Source: Bacteroidota bacterium (GTDB lineage Bacteria > Bacteroidota > Bacteroidia > Chitinophagales > Chitinophagaceae). Taken from it: DNA of 64,000 nucleotides. This document shows, one piece after another, positions 34,974 through 42,138 of the stretch. Where the stretch lies: the NCBI GenBank assembly GCA_018267915.1, contig JAFDXN010000030.1, positions 42,227 through 106,226 on the forward strand, in the 5' to 3' direction. Below the pieces are notes generated by a model. That model did not search any database. It saw only the letters and a list, made by a program, of their open reading frames with translations, and was not told the DNA's origin. The position numbers and the translations under genes were made by a program. Position 1 is the first letter of the stretch. Each line of letters starts with the position of its first letter.

Positions 34974-36533
34974 ATGGAGTTGATATTCAGAAAAAAATTT
35001 CTAACCGAGTTACATTTCCAGCTTGCATTTGCATTCCGGGAAAGGGAATACAGCAAACGAGATATGCCACTACCCGGTAAGAAAATTGACTCTAAAAAGA
35101 CTTGGACTTTGAGGGACACCGACGGACAATATGTATCATGCAAAATTTTCGGCACTAAAAGCCCCACGTATTTCTTCAACCATATCTATTTTGCTTCGAA
35201 ACGGGGGCAGACACAGCTTGATTTTGACGCCTATTATAGGGCTCTAATCTATCTGAATCCCAACCCCGTAGCCGACAAAAAAGAGTGGGCAGCAATGAAG
35301 GATTTCAAGAAGTTGGAAGTTCTTCAAAATGCATTTATCCAGCGCTTTTATTCGGATGTAAATCTATTTGATGACGTTGTCGAGGATGACCCGATCAGTC
35401 TCCAACGTAAGCTGTTGCCCTCCAAGTTGTCTAATGCCCTTAGTCAAATTGAATCGGAGGTAAATCATTTAGGTAGCAAAGGGAATTTGGATTTATACGC
35501 TATCACACGCGACCAAATCGATGCTATCTTTCGAACTGCAGAAAAAAAGTTTCCAGCATTAGGCAGGCACGGCGAGAACGGCCTTATCGCCTTGCAGCCG
35601 ATTTTTGATAGATACGTTGAACCTGGCCTAAAAAATAAACATGGGACCCGGATAGCCTGGAGCTACGGCATTACTCTTGTTAAGCCGATTAATTTTCGCA
35701 ATGGTTGGACACTAGATGAAATTGACTTTGGAGCGAGTTCGGATTTTTACGAATTGCCAAGTGAACTTCAGCCAGAATACATTGAATACCTTCCAGAGTT
35801 TCGGAAAAAATATAAGGAGAACCCTAATCGATATATGCTTGCACGCACTCCCTTTGTAAGTGGTCAAAATCAAATTTTAAAGATTGAGATTAAGCGCTGT
35901 CACTGGAGCCATATCAAGTTTTTCCATGAGCTAATGGAGAACAATTCCAAGAGGCGTGTAGTATACTTGGATAAGGCACTAGACTACCAACCACTAGAAG
36001 ACATTGACTTTCCCAACAGTGTGGTATTGCATTACATCATAAAATCTTCGGATGACAAGTTTCTGTTCCTTCAGCGCGATTGTGTGGGAGATCAAGAAGG
36101 AAGTTGGGCACTTACGGAAGGTCAACAGTTGGATAAGAAGGACGTTGAACATACAACACCGAGGGAGATTCTCTTAAGCTGGATTAATGCCGCGGTTGCG
36201 GAATTGGGATTGGAGAAAGATATTTTTGAACCGAGGGATGTGAGGTTCCTTGCACTGAATTTAGAATCTAACAACATCAATTTCGCGATTCCATGTGTTA
36301 TCAAGATAAAATATACTGCAAAGGAGTGTGAGGAGCTGCTCAATAAACGTTTGACTTACGGAGTCAATTTAAAAGACAAAAAGTTTTTGGACGAAGAAGG
36401 GCTCTTTAATGAATTGCTTAATCCCTCGAAATTTCATCACAATTCAACTGGCCTTAGACTTCTATATGCCCTAAACCACTTAATTGGACATAGAAAATTA
36501 GAAGCGGAATTGAAAAAAAGGGTGGCACTTTGA
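34974..36533 (+). CDS. Unknown 519-aa protein with degenerate Nudix-like C-terminal domain
   Basis: The N-terminal two thirds are not recognised (MELIFRKKFLTELHFQLAFA...). From about residue 345 the order VVLHYIIKSSDDKFLFLQRD, then GSWALTEGQQLDKKD, then NAAVAELGL resembles a Nudix fold with its helix-loop-helix, but the REXXEE catalytic core is replaced. It would bind rather than hydrolyse a nucleotide, if the fold is right. The gene stands alone in its strand between mobilisation and HTH genes and follows the CTGACRTC cluster. It looks like independent cargo, possibly defence; this is inference. Confidence 0.6.
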   Translation: MELIFRKKFLTELHFQLAFAFREREYSKRDMPLPGKKIDSKKTWTLRDTDGQYVSCKIFGTKSPTYFFNHIYFASKRGQTQLDFDAYYRALIYLNPNPVADKKEWAAMKDFKKLEVLQNAFIQRFYSDVNLFDDVVEDDPISLQRKLLPSKLSNALSQIESEVNHLGSKGNLDLYAITRDQIDAIFRTAEKKFPALGRHGENGLIALQPIFDRYVEPGLKNKHGTRIAWSYGITLVKPINFRNGWTLDEIDFGASSDFYELPSELQPEYIEYLPEFRKKYKENPNRYMLARTPFVSGQNQILKIEIKRCHWSHIKFFHELMENNSKRRVVYLDKALDYQPLEDIDFPNSVVLHYIIKSSDDKFLFLQRDCVGDQEGSWALTEGQQLDKKDVEHTTPREILLSWINAAVAELGLEKDIFEPRDVRFLALNLESNNINFAIPCVIKIKYTAKECEELLNKRLTYGVNLKDKKFLDEEGLFNELLNPSKFHHNSTGLRLLYALNHLIGHRKLEAELKKRVAL

Positions 36534-36564
36534 TCAAAAAAAGGCCTTGCCCAAAGTAAAAAGA

Positions 36565-36855
36565 CTATTCCGGTGGCTCGTGGTCATAGTCATCTTTTTC
36601 TAGCTCTTTGTCCAGATCATGGTCTTTGTAAATGTCGGGAGCATTTTCCCTTAGCCATTCGGGAATTCGCTCCTTTGACTTCTCACTTTGAAATTGTTCC
36701 CGCCCGGCAAGAAAGCCATTTCCTCTTTCCGTATCCTTAAGTAATGTCGCAATATGGGTGCCGATCTCCGGTGCATATTGTGCAAGCGCATAGCCTTGAT
36801 TAAAGCCAGACAAATATTCAGGATTCACTTCCTGGTCAAATTCTTTCTCCATCAA
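36565..36855 (-). CDS. Hypothetical protein, 96 aa
   Basis: This acidic 96-aa protein (MMEKEFDQEVNPEYLSGFNQ...) ends in a Glu/Asp-rich tail. Its start overlaps the stop of the helix-turn-helix gene by 4 bp, so the two are translated together. It resembles small acidic proteins that accompany excisionase-like regulators in Bacteroidota elements. No domain is recognised. Confidence 0.6.
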   Translation of the reverse strand: MMEKEFDQEVNPEYLSGFNQGYALAQYAPEIGTHIATLLKDTERGNGFLAGREQFQSEKSKERIPEWLRENAPDIYKDHDLDKELEKDDYDHEPPE

Positions 36856-37154
36856 AATGTGTTTTTTGCGTTACGTTCCAAATATGTATTGATAGAAGCC
36901 CGGTCATAAAGAATAATCTTCTTTTGCGGTTGGCTAAACCGTATCTTTCCAGTGTCCCGTAGGATTTGCATGGTCGATTTTGCCTTCACATTCAGTAGGC
37001 GCATAGCCTCTTCCGAAGATACCCAGCGATCACCGACATCATTATCCTTTTTTCGCAGCTTCTCAACAACACTTTCAATTAGTTGGTAAAAAGCAGCTTC
37101 TTCTAAACATATCACCTGCATAACAAACGAATTTGTTTGCAATTTATGCCGCAT
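36852..37154 (-). CDS. Helix-turn-helix (HTH_17/excisionase-type) protein
   Basis: This 100-aa protein has a helical N terminus (EEAAFYQLIESVVEKLRKK) and a MerR-like winged helix: RWVSSEEAMRLLNVKAKSTM then LRDTGKIRFSQPQKKIILYD. This type is typical of conjugative-element regulators and recombination directionality factors. It forms a two-gene unit with the acidic protein at 36565. It may regulate the element or assist excision by the right-end integrase. Confidence 0.75.
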   Translation of the reverse strand: MRHKLQTNSFVMQVICLEEAAFYQLIESVVEKLRKKDNDVGDRWVSSEEAMRLLNVKAKSTMQILRDTGKIRFSQPQKKIILYDRASINTYLERNAKNTF

Positions 37155-37556
37155 TTAAATGAGCGAAAGCTAGCACCCTATTCAAAGATTTTATTCACCG
37201 ATTGGCTGTCGTAAGGGAAGAGGGTGGCGATTGTCAGCAATATAAACATGGTTGAACATCCGTTGCGACGCTCCGTTCGACGTTCTGAATTCGATCGGGC
37301 ATAAAAAAAGCCAGCCTGAGAACAGGCCAGCCCCTATAAACCCTATCACTATGAAAACTATTCACAAGATAGCAATTTTCAACTTTCAAAAGGTAATGGA
37401 AGAAAGGCCATTGCCTTACCTCCATTGAGTATTTTGTCTCTGGCTTTCGTTCACTGCCTGACAGGCATCCGCTAAGCGGCTCCGTCACTGCTGCACCCGC
37501 AAGCTGGGTCGCATTCGTTCCTACACGCGCTTACCAGATGCAACCTGGGTGAGCGC
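37155..37556. other. Intergenic stretch with hairpins, no convincing gene
   Basis: The 84-aa frame at 37234-37488 runs through a terminator-like hairpin and is unlikely to be a gene. The stretch carries the second copy of the 23-nt motif with its hairpin (37303-37354), a possible 25-codon plus-strand frame starting at 37351 (MKTIHKIAIFNFQK...), and several GC-rich short inverted repeats. Confidence 0.5.
37303..37354 (-). terminator. Intrinsic terminator preceded by the conserved 23-nt motif (element copy)
   Basis: On the minus strand the 23 nt at 37354-37332 are identical to 8522-8500. They are followed by the hairpin GCCTG-TTCT-CAGGC and a run of seven T. Flanking sequences differ between the two loci, so the motif itself is conserved. 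Confidence 0.6.
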
Positions 37557-38287
37557 CTACTGGCTATGAGCTTCTAAGTTGACGCCGAAAGGAATTTGTG
37601 TCGCATGTTGGGACCGGTGATAATAAAGTTTAGGATTTTGCTTTTGCTCGTAACTCTTTGAAACCTTAACCGACCGTTTGAAAGCCTGTCTAATGGTCAT
37701 CACGCGCTCCTTTTCAGTGTCGGGCCAATTATGCAGTACAGTCATGAGCGACTTAGTATAAACACCTCCTGTCTCTGTATCTAAAGAAGGCTTATTCACT
37801 TCTGTGGCAAATATCAGAGCGTCACCCTCAGGTGAGTTTGCAACGTAATAGTTATAAAGCTTCCTTGCCCTTTCAGGATCGCTTGTGGGGAAATGATATC
37901 CTATTCCGCTTATTATATCACCGTATAGTCTTGTATCTAGCGGTGTTCTACAGGAGTCAATAATTAGTACATGACGCTTGGCTTGCGTTACGAGGTGCTT
38001 GACAGGGAAATGTTCTTTGGCATTGATGCAGATGTAGTCCAGATTATTGGCTCTAAACCCATGCCCTGAAAAGTAGATCGTGGCAATATCAGCCTTGCCT
38101 ACAGCCGCAAGTGTCTGGATAAGAGCCTTTGCACTTGGATGATTCAATAAGTTATTTCCTGCGATGTGTGAGCGCCAGCCAATGACGAAGACATGTAACG
38201 GTAGAAATTCTCTACGTCACATTGCACTCCGGGTAAATGATCTCTACCTGTAAGTGCAGCACCAATGATAATTGCTTTTCTTTTCAC
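37557..38287 (-). pseudogene. Caspase-like (metacaspase-type) peptidase, frameshifted
   Basis: The larger frame (37557-38147) carries both catalytic elements of a C14 caspase: YFSGHGFR with the His and VLIIDSCRTP with the Cys. Its missing N terminus is present upstream in another frame: GTG at 38287 opens RKAIIIGAALTGRDHLPGVQ then CDVENFYRYM, a typical caspase start, and stops with TGA at 38144-38146. Both frames overlap for about 70 bp, so a single-base change restores a full 240-aa protein. It could be a decayed gene, a sequencing error or, less likely, programmed frameshifting; no classic slippery heptamer is seen. Confidence 0.8.
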
Positions 38288-38342
38288 AACAAAAAGTTAC
38301 GACTTTTTTGCAATGCATTTTGAACATTAATTAACCCGTTAT

Positions 38343-38521
38343 TGCCTTTGTGCCAGCAAAGGTATGTTCCTTATGTCTTGATGGGCAAGGTCAAGCCTCC
38401 GGTTGGGTAAAAACAATCTCCACCGCAACGCTAAGGACTTCGGAATTTATTGCGGTCGTATTCTTTTCACCCAAACCTTGCCCATCAATCCATCGGACAA
38501 AATGGGTGCTTACCAAAGGCA
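38343..38521. ncRNA. Long multi-stem imperfect hairpin, candidate structured RNA
   Basis: Nested complementary arms: TGCCTTTG 38343/CAAAGGCA 38514; TTGATGGGCAAGGT 38378/ACCTTGCCCATCAA 38475 (14 bp perfect); TTGGGTAAAAA 38403/TTTTCACCCAA 38464 (one mismatch); ACCGCAA 38422/TTGCGGT 38450. The 179-nt unit is rod-shaped with internal loops and is followed by GGCTTAAGCC and a run of eight T at about 38545, so a plus-strand transcript could terminate there. It lies between the caspase gene and a small plus-strand gene. The rod with a bubble recalls 6S RNA, but I cannot confirm a family. Confidence 0.5.
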
Positions 38522-38572
38522 TTAAGGCTTAAGCCGCAATGGATTTTTTTTCACCAAATAAATTAAACAGAA

Positions 38573-38782
38573 ATGGTAAGTACAGTAAGATTATCCCGCC
38601 TGATGAAGTTGTCCTGGGACATTCAACGGTTCAAACGTAACGGACGTTCAAAAGCCCTGCAGCAAGCTTGGGCTATTGTCAGCAACGAAGATGTTACGGT
38701 TCGATACCTAACCAAAAAGCTGAATCATCATAGAGACGTTCCCTATACAACACAACGTCAGTATGCTCTCTTTCAAGGTTAA
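38573..38782 (+). CDS. Small conserved-looking basic protein, 69 aa
   Basis: This 69-aa basic protein (VRLSRLMKLSWDIQRFKRNG then SKALQQAWAIV) resembles a family of short proteins in Bacteroidota elements and phages with the pattern LMxLAWxxxR...SEALxxAW. The family role is unknown. It starts 21 bp after the T run that ends the long hairpin and is followed by a strong bidirectional terminator. Confidence 0.6.
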   Translation: MVSTVRLSRLMKLSWDIQRFKRNGRSKALQQAWAIVSNEDVTVRYLTKKLNHHRDVPYTTQRQYALFQG

Positions 38783-38783
38783 A

Positions 38784-38813
38784 AAGAAAAGCCGCCACTT
38801 GGCGGCTTTCTTG
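38784..38813. terminator. Bidirectional intrinsic terminator
   Basis: The stem AGCCGCC/GGCGGCT has A-rich and T-rich flanks on both sides (AAGAAA ... TTTCTT). It lies between the convergent genes ending at 38782 and 38816. Confidence 0.8.
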
Positions 38814-38815
38814 TT

Positions 38816-39025
38816 CTAGTTAACCTTACATCCTGTAATCGTGTACTGAGTATTACTTTCTTTCGCCGAGCATTCTGCTTTGGCGTCTTTCTTTGTCTGG
38901 TCGTAAAGGGTCACAACCGCCTCACTTCCGTTTACTGTACATGTACATGTCCAGTCCTTTTTCTTGTTGCATGATGTCGCAATCATGGCAAGCGCAATGA
39001 GCGCAAGTGTACTTAGCTTTTTCAT
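38816..39025 (-). CDS. Small lipoprotein, 69 aa
   Basis: The signal sequence MKKLSTLALIALAMIATSC ends in a lipobox with Cys at residue 19. The short mature part contains three more Cys (CTCTV, AECS) and VNGSEAVVTLYD, and ends ITGCKVN. It lies 20 bp after the gene at 39046 in the same direction, so the two lipoproteins probably form an operon. The function is unknown. Confidence 0.7.
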   Translation of the reverse strand: MKKLSTLALIALAMIATSCNKKKDWTCTCTVNGSEAVVTLYDQTKKDAKAECSAKESNTQYTITGCKVN

Positions 39026-39045
39026 TTGGTTTGATTTAATTATGA

Positions 39046-39546
39046 TTATTGAGTTTTCACGTAGTAATATGTAAGCCTGTCTATCGTATTGATCATGATG
39101 GTATTTGCCTGTACCATGAAATGAGTTGCATCAATCCGATAATATTTCGCATTGTTAAACGCCCAAGGTGAGGGGCTATGAGCGTAGTGGAATGTGCCGT
39201 CACTATCTATCGACCAGCTTTTTTCGTCATAGAGTTCGTTTGCCGTACAGGTGTCTGCACCCTCATTTTTAGTGTATTTCTTGTCGGAGCGGAACGTGAA
39301 AATATCGTCCTGGCTGCAGGGGTTCGTATAGCCGCTTGAACTGACGTAGTTGTTTTGCATGTCAAGGGTCGTGTCTGTTTTCCGCTCAAAGCGCCACGTC
39401 CCAACGACTTCCTTCTCATAGGTTGTCAGATTTGCCAGTGGGTCAGGCGTTGTGTTTCCGGGATTAGTGTTTTTGTCCTTTTTAGAACAGGAAGCCATCA
39501 GGAGGACAGCCAGGCACGGCATTGCCGCGCGAAAGATTTGTTTCAT
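39046..39546 (-). CDS. Lipoprotein, lipocalin-like domain possible
   Basis: The start was set at MKQIFRAAMPCLAV (39546) because it gives a clean lipoprotein signal (LLMASC); upstream codons are unlikely. The mature protein has a Thr/Pro/Asn linker followed by YEKEVVGTWRFERK, the opening of the small lipocalin-like domains common in Bacteroidota lipoproteins. It then has polar beta strands ending LTYYYVKTQ. It is 166 aa long and probably surface or periplasm located. It forms a pair with the small lipoprotein gene downstream. Confidence 0.68.
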   Translation of the reverse strand: MKQIFRAAMPCLAVLLMASCSKKDKNTNPGNTTPDPLANLTTYEKEVVGTWRFERKTDTTLDMQNNYVSSSGYTNPCSQDDIFTFRSDKKYTKNEGADTCTANELYDEKSWSIDSDGTFHYAHSPSPWAFNNAKYYRIDATHFMVQANTIMINTIDRLTYYYVKTQ

Positions 39547-39854
39547 TGCTTTTGGCATTTTAAGTGTGACAGGCAGGAAATAAAGCGGCGTGGAACCTAG
39601 ACACCCCTTCACGGGTACTTGGATACCCAACTGGAAATGAATAAGCCCACGCCTTTTCAGCGCGTCTTACATCATTTTTTCCAGTTCGTAAAAGTTCCAA
39701 GTTTCGTGAAGGAAAAAAGCTGTAGACAGCTAATTATATGTTATGTTTCACACTTAAATTATCTCATGCGCAAAATTTAGTTATCCAACAAAAATACGGA
39801 TTCATCCTTACACCTGACAGGATGTTTAACAATATCTATCCACATTATTTTTCT

Positions 39855-39862
39855 AATTTTGA
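39855..39862 (+). promoter_or_regulatory. Candidate promoter of the second SRAP cassette
   Basis: TAATTTTG fits TAnnTTTG and ends 3 bp before the GTG start at 39866, suggesting a leaderless transcript, as also appears for the gene at 2890. No -33 box is obvious. Confidence 0.35.
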
Positions 39863-39865
39863 TAC

Positions 39866-40135
39866 GTGAAAAATACTGGTCGGGCTTTCAACATCACCTA
39901 TAAAAACTCCATTGTAAAAGTGGAGGTTCACGCAATGGGTAAACAAGAAATCATGAAGGTGTTCCTGCCTGAAGTTCTTTTTATCACCAAGGCCAGGGAC
40001 GCAGATCAATATGATTTTTGGACGAGCCTGCCGCAAGGCCGTCAAAAACTTGCTGAAGAAATCGGTGAGTTGGTCGATGATGCAAACGAGAGGCGCCAGA
40101 AGGACAATAACAGTTTTCAAAGTTCCCTTTTTTAG
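39866..40135 (+). CDS. Small SRAP-partner protein, element copy
   Basis: This 89-aa protein starts with GTG. It is homologous to the 87-aa protein at 3912: both share FYV/LFITK, WTSLPQG, LAEEIGELVDDA and a C-terminal SLF. It ends 1 bp before the ATG of the SRAP gene, an even tighter coupling than the chromosomal pair. The repeated pairing supports a shared function in abasic-site handling. No known domain is seen. Confidence 0.72.
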   Translation: MKNTGRAFNITYKNSIVKVEVHAMGKQEIMKVFLPEVLFITKARDADQYDFWTSLPQGRQKLAEEIGELVDDANERRQKDNNSFQSSLF

Positions 40136-40136
40136 T

Positions 40137-40919
40137 ATGTGCTATTACAACGGAGTTAAAGTTTCAAAGAACCAATTAATTAAGCTTCTTCAATTGGAGA
40201 AGGAGATTAATAATATTATCAATACTGAAATCCCTCTACAGAGCGGGTTTGAATATAAGGAATGGCCTATCCTGAAGCCTGTGAACGGTGGCAGCGATGT
40301 GGAACTGACAATGGCACACTGGGAGTTTATCCCAGCTTGGTCTAAATCGATGGAGGAAGTCAACGAAGCGCGTAAGAAGTTTACGACGCTCAATGCCATC
40401 GGTGAGGAATTGTTTGATAAGAAAACCTATAAGGATGCTGCAATGAAACGCCGTTGCCTTGTCCTTTCTTCTGGCTTCTATGAATGGCGACACTATAAAC
40501 CCGAGGGCAGTAAGAAGGATATTGCCTATCCTTATTATGTTTCTCTTCCTGGCAAGGAGTATTTTTACATGGCGGGTATCTGGCAGCCATGGACTGATAG
40601 AACCTCCGGCGAAACGATGGATACATTCGCCATTGTGACTACCAAAGCCAATAGCCTCATGGAAGGTGTACACAATAAGAAAAAGAGAATGCCGACCATC
40701 CTGCCGGAAGCACTAGCCTTTGAATGGCTTCAGGATGGCTTAAGCCAGGAACGCATAAAGGAGCTTGCAACGTATCAATTCCCCGCAGAGGAGATGGCAG
40801 CTCATACAATTCCTAAAGACTTTAAAATTTATGAAGACCCTACAGCCGAGTTTCAATATTCTGAATTACCTCCTTTAGGGAATGATGGACCGATGATGAA
40901 TATCGGTTTGTTTGGATAA
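40137..40919 (+). CDS. SRAP (HMCES/YedK-like) protein, element copy
   Basis: The ATG at 40137 gives 260 aa beginning MCYYNG, which exposes the catalytic Cys2; the longer frame from 40011 is wrong. Conserved blocks are AHWEFIPAW, RRCLVLSSGFYEW with the Glu, and VHNKKKRMP with the His. It is very similar to the copy at 3163 but carries a C-terminal extension (NDGPMMNIGLFG). SRAP genes are known to cluster with SOS genes; here an imuA-imuB-dnaE2 operon follows about 480 bp downstream. Shielding of abasic sites during mutagenic repair or transfer is inferred. Confidence 0.92.
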   Translation: MCYYNGVKVSKNQLIKLLQLEKEINNIINTEIPLQSGFEYKEWPILKPVNGGSDVELTMAHWEFIPAWSKSMEEVNEARKKFTTLNAIGEELFDKKTYKDAAMKRRCLVLSSGFYEWRHYKPEGSKKDIAYPYYVSLPGKEYFYMAGIWQPWTDRTSGETMDTFAIVTTKANSLMEGVHNKKKRMPTILPEALAFEWLQDGLSQERIKELATYQFPAEEMAAHTIPKDFKIYEDPTAEFQYSELPPLGNDGPMMNIGLFG

Positions 40920-40921
40920 GG

Positions 40922-40948
40922 GGTTAGGGAACTAATGGTTCCCTAACC
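40922..40948. terminator. Perfect 11-bp hairpin after the SRAP gene
   Basis: GGTTAGGGAAC/GTTCCCTAACC with loop TAATG starts 2 bp after the SRAP stop. No T run follows, so it may be a weak or factor-dependent terminator or an mRNA 3' stabiliser. Confidence 0.5.
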
Positions 40949-41237
40949 TGATACGTATCTCAATCTTGTATTTAACCATCCAATTGAGATTAATCTTCAG
41001 CTTCTTCCAATTCAGGCGAAACTTGAACCCGTGCTTACATTTGGAAAATGATAATTTTTTCATCTTTTTAGCGCAGAGGTTTCTGGACGCCAAAAACGGC
41101 TTAACCAATTCTGCTATAGGGGTTCCAGTGGTATCCCCAATTGTAAGGACCGATAGCAACTGATTGGTTTTCATCAGTTTAGAGGATAATATTCCTGTAG
41201 TAGGAATAAAAGGATTGACCTTTTGCATCCGACTCAA
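40932..41237 (-). CDS. Doubtful small basic protein, 101 aa
   Basis: This is a minus-strand open frame of 101 codons; an internal ATG gives about 80 aa. The product is very basic (FKFRLNWKKLKINLNWMVKY) and its stop codon lies within the hairpin at 40922-40948. The rest of the gap between the SRAP gene and imuA has no better candidate. It may be real, but composition and context do not settle it. No motif is seen. Confidence 0.3.
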   Translation of the reverse strand: MSRMQKVNPFIPTTGILSSKLMKTNQLLSVLTIGDTTGTPIAELVKPFLASRNLCAKKMKKLSFSKCKHGFKFRLNWKKLKINLNWMVKYKIEIRIRLGNH

Positions 41238-41357
41238 GTATGAGTCTATTATGCGTCAAACACTCCCCCGAGCTCCCAATTGCACGATTAAATCAATATT
41301 TCAAAGATTTAATTTCAAAAATATTTTTCCACATTTAATGACATTCCAAATTAATTG

Positions 41358-41380
41358 TCAAATTTTGTCAGAATATTTGA
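41358..41380. promoter_or_regulatory. Dyad TCAAATnTT-N5-AAnATTTGA upstream of imuA, candidate SOS-type operator
   Basis: TCAAATTTTGTCAGAATATT plus TGA is an imperfect 23-bp dyad ending 16 bp before the imuA ATG. imuA-imuB-dnaE2 operons are generally controlled by LexA or similar repressors. Bacteroidota LexA sites are poorly conserved, so repressor identity is open. Confidence 0.4.
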
Positions 41381-41396
41381 CGAATACGGGGTGTCA

Positions 41397-42137
41397 ATGG
41401 AAAGCCGAGTAAACCAGAGAAGCGAGATCATTCAGAGCCTGCAAAAGGAAATTCTGGCCCTACAGGGGCATAGAAGGGCTGTGGATGATAACCTCCCATC
41501 TGCCGACCTTGGGCCTATCCTGGCGGCATTCCCGGAGCAGATTTTCCCCATTGGCGCTGTCCATGAGTTTATCAGTTACGACAACGAAGACACAGCGGCA
41601 ACAGCAGGTTTTATTTCAGGGATTGCAGGCCAGCTTATGGACGGCAAGGGGACTGCGTTCTGGATCAGTCCACGGCGTACCATCTTTCCACCGGCTTTGA
41701 AGATTTTTGGAGTGAGGCCGGAGCGTATCATTTTTATGGAGCTGCCGAAACAGAAAGAATGCCTATGGGCAATTGAAGAAGCATTGAAATGTAAATCAGC
41801 CTCCGTTGTTGTTGGTGAAATTGGGGAACTGACTTTTCCTGAATCCCGCAGGCTGCAATTAGCAGTTGAAAATAGCAACGTCACTGGGTTTATCCACCGC
41901 ATCAAGCCACGCATAGTAGGCAACGTCGCCTGCGTCAGCCGCTGGTTCATCAGACATTTACCAAGTAACAATTCCGAAATCATTGGTGTGGGTGTGCCAC
42001 GCTGGAGTGTGGACCTTACAAAGGTTCGAAACGGGCGACCGGGAAGCTGGCAGATCGAATGGTTTGAAAAGCACTTCCAGGATATTTCGCAGCCGGAAAT
42101 TGCTATCCGTAAAATTCACGCCCTCAAAACAGGATAG
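41397..42137 (+). CDS. imuA: ImuA-like RecA-fold protein of the mutagenic translesion system
   Basis: The start was set at the ATG at 41397 (MESRVNQRSE); the longer frame uses TTG. The 246-aa protein belongs to the ImuA/SulA-like RecA-related group: LAAFPEQIFPIGAVHEFI, TAFWISPRRTIFPPAL, ERIIFMELPKQKECLWAIEE, ASVVVGEIGEL and the terminal WSVDL...GSWQIEW motif. ImuA helps recruit ImuB and DnaE2 at damaged DNA. Its stop is 1 bp before the imuB ATG. Confidence 0.85.
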   Translation: MESRVNQRSEIIQSLQKEILALQGHRRAVDDNLPSADLGPILAAFPEQIFPIGAVHEFISYDNEDTAATAGFISGIAGQLMDGKGTAFWISPRRTIFPPALKIFGVRPERIIFMELPKQKECLWAIEEALKCKSASVVVGEIGELTFPESRRLQLAVENSNVTGFIHRIKPRIVGNVACVSRWFIRHLPSNNSEIIGVGVPRWSVDLTKVRNGRPGSWQIEWFEKHFQDISQPEIAIRKIHALKTG

Positions 42138-42138
42138 T

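Noticed and set aside
37234..37488. 84-aa minus-strand frame
   Set aside because: It runs through the 23-nt motif and its terminator hairpin, has an odd composition and no start context.
38144..38220. Programmed -1 frameshift in the caspase gene
   Set aside because: No X-XXY-YYZ slippery heptamer was found in the overlap; a point lesion or sequencing error is simpler.
38343..38552. Retron msr-msd for the long hairpin
   Set aside because: There is no reverse transcriptase gene nearby or anywhere in the window, so the fold cannot be called a retron RNA.
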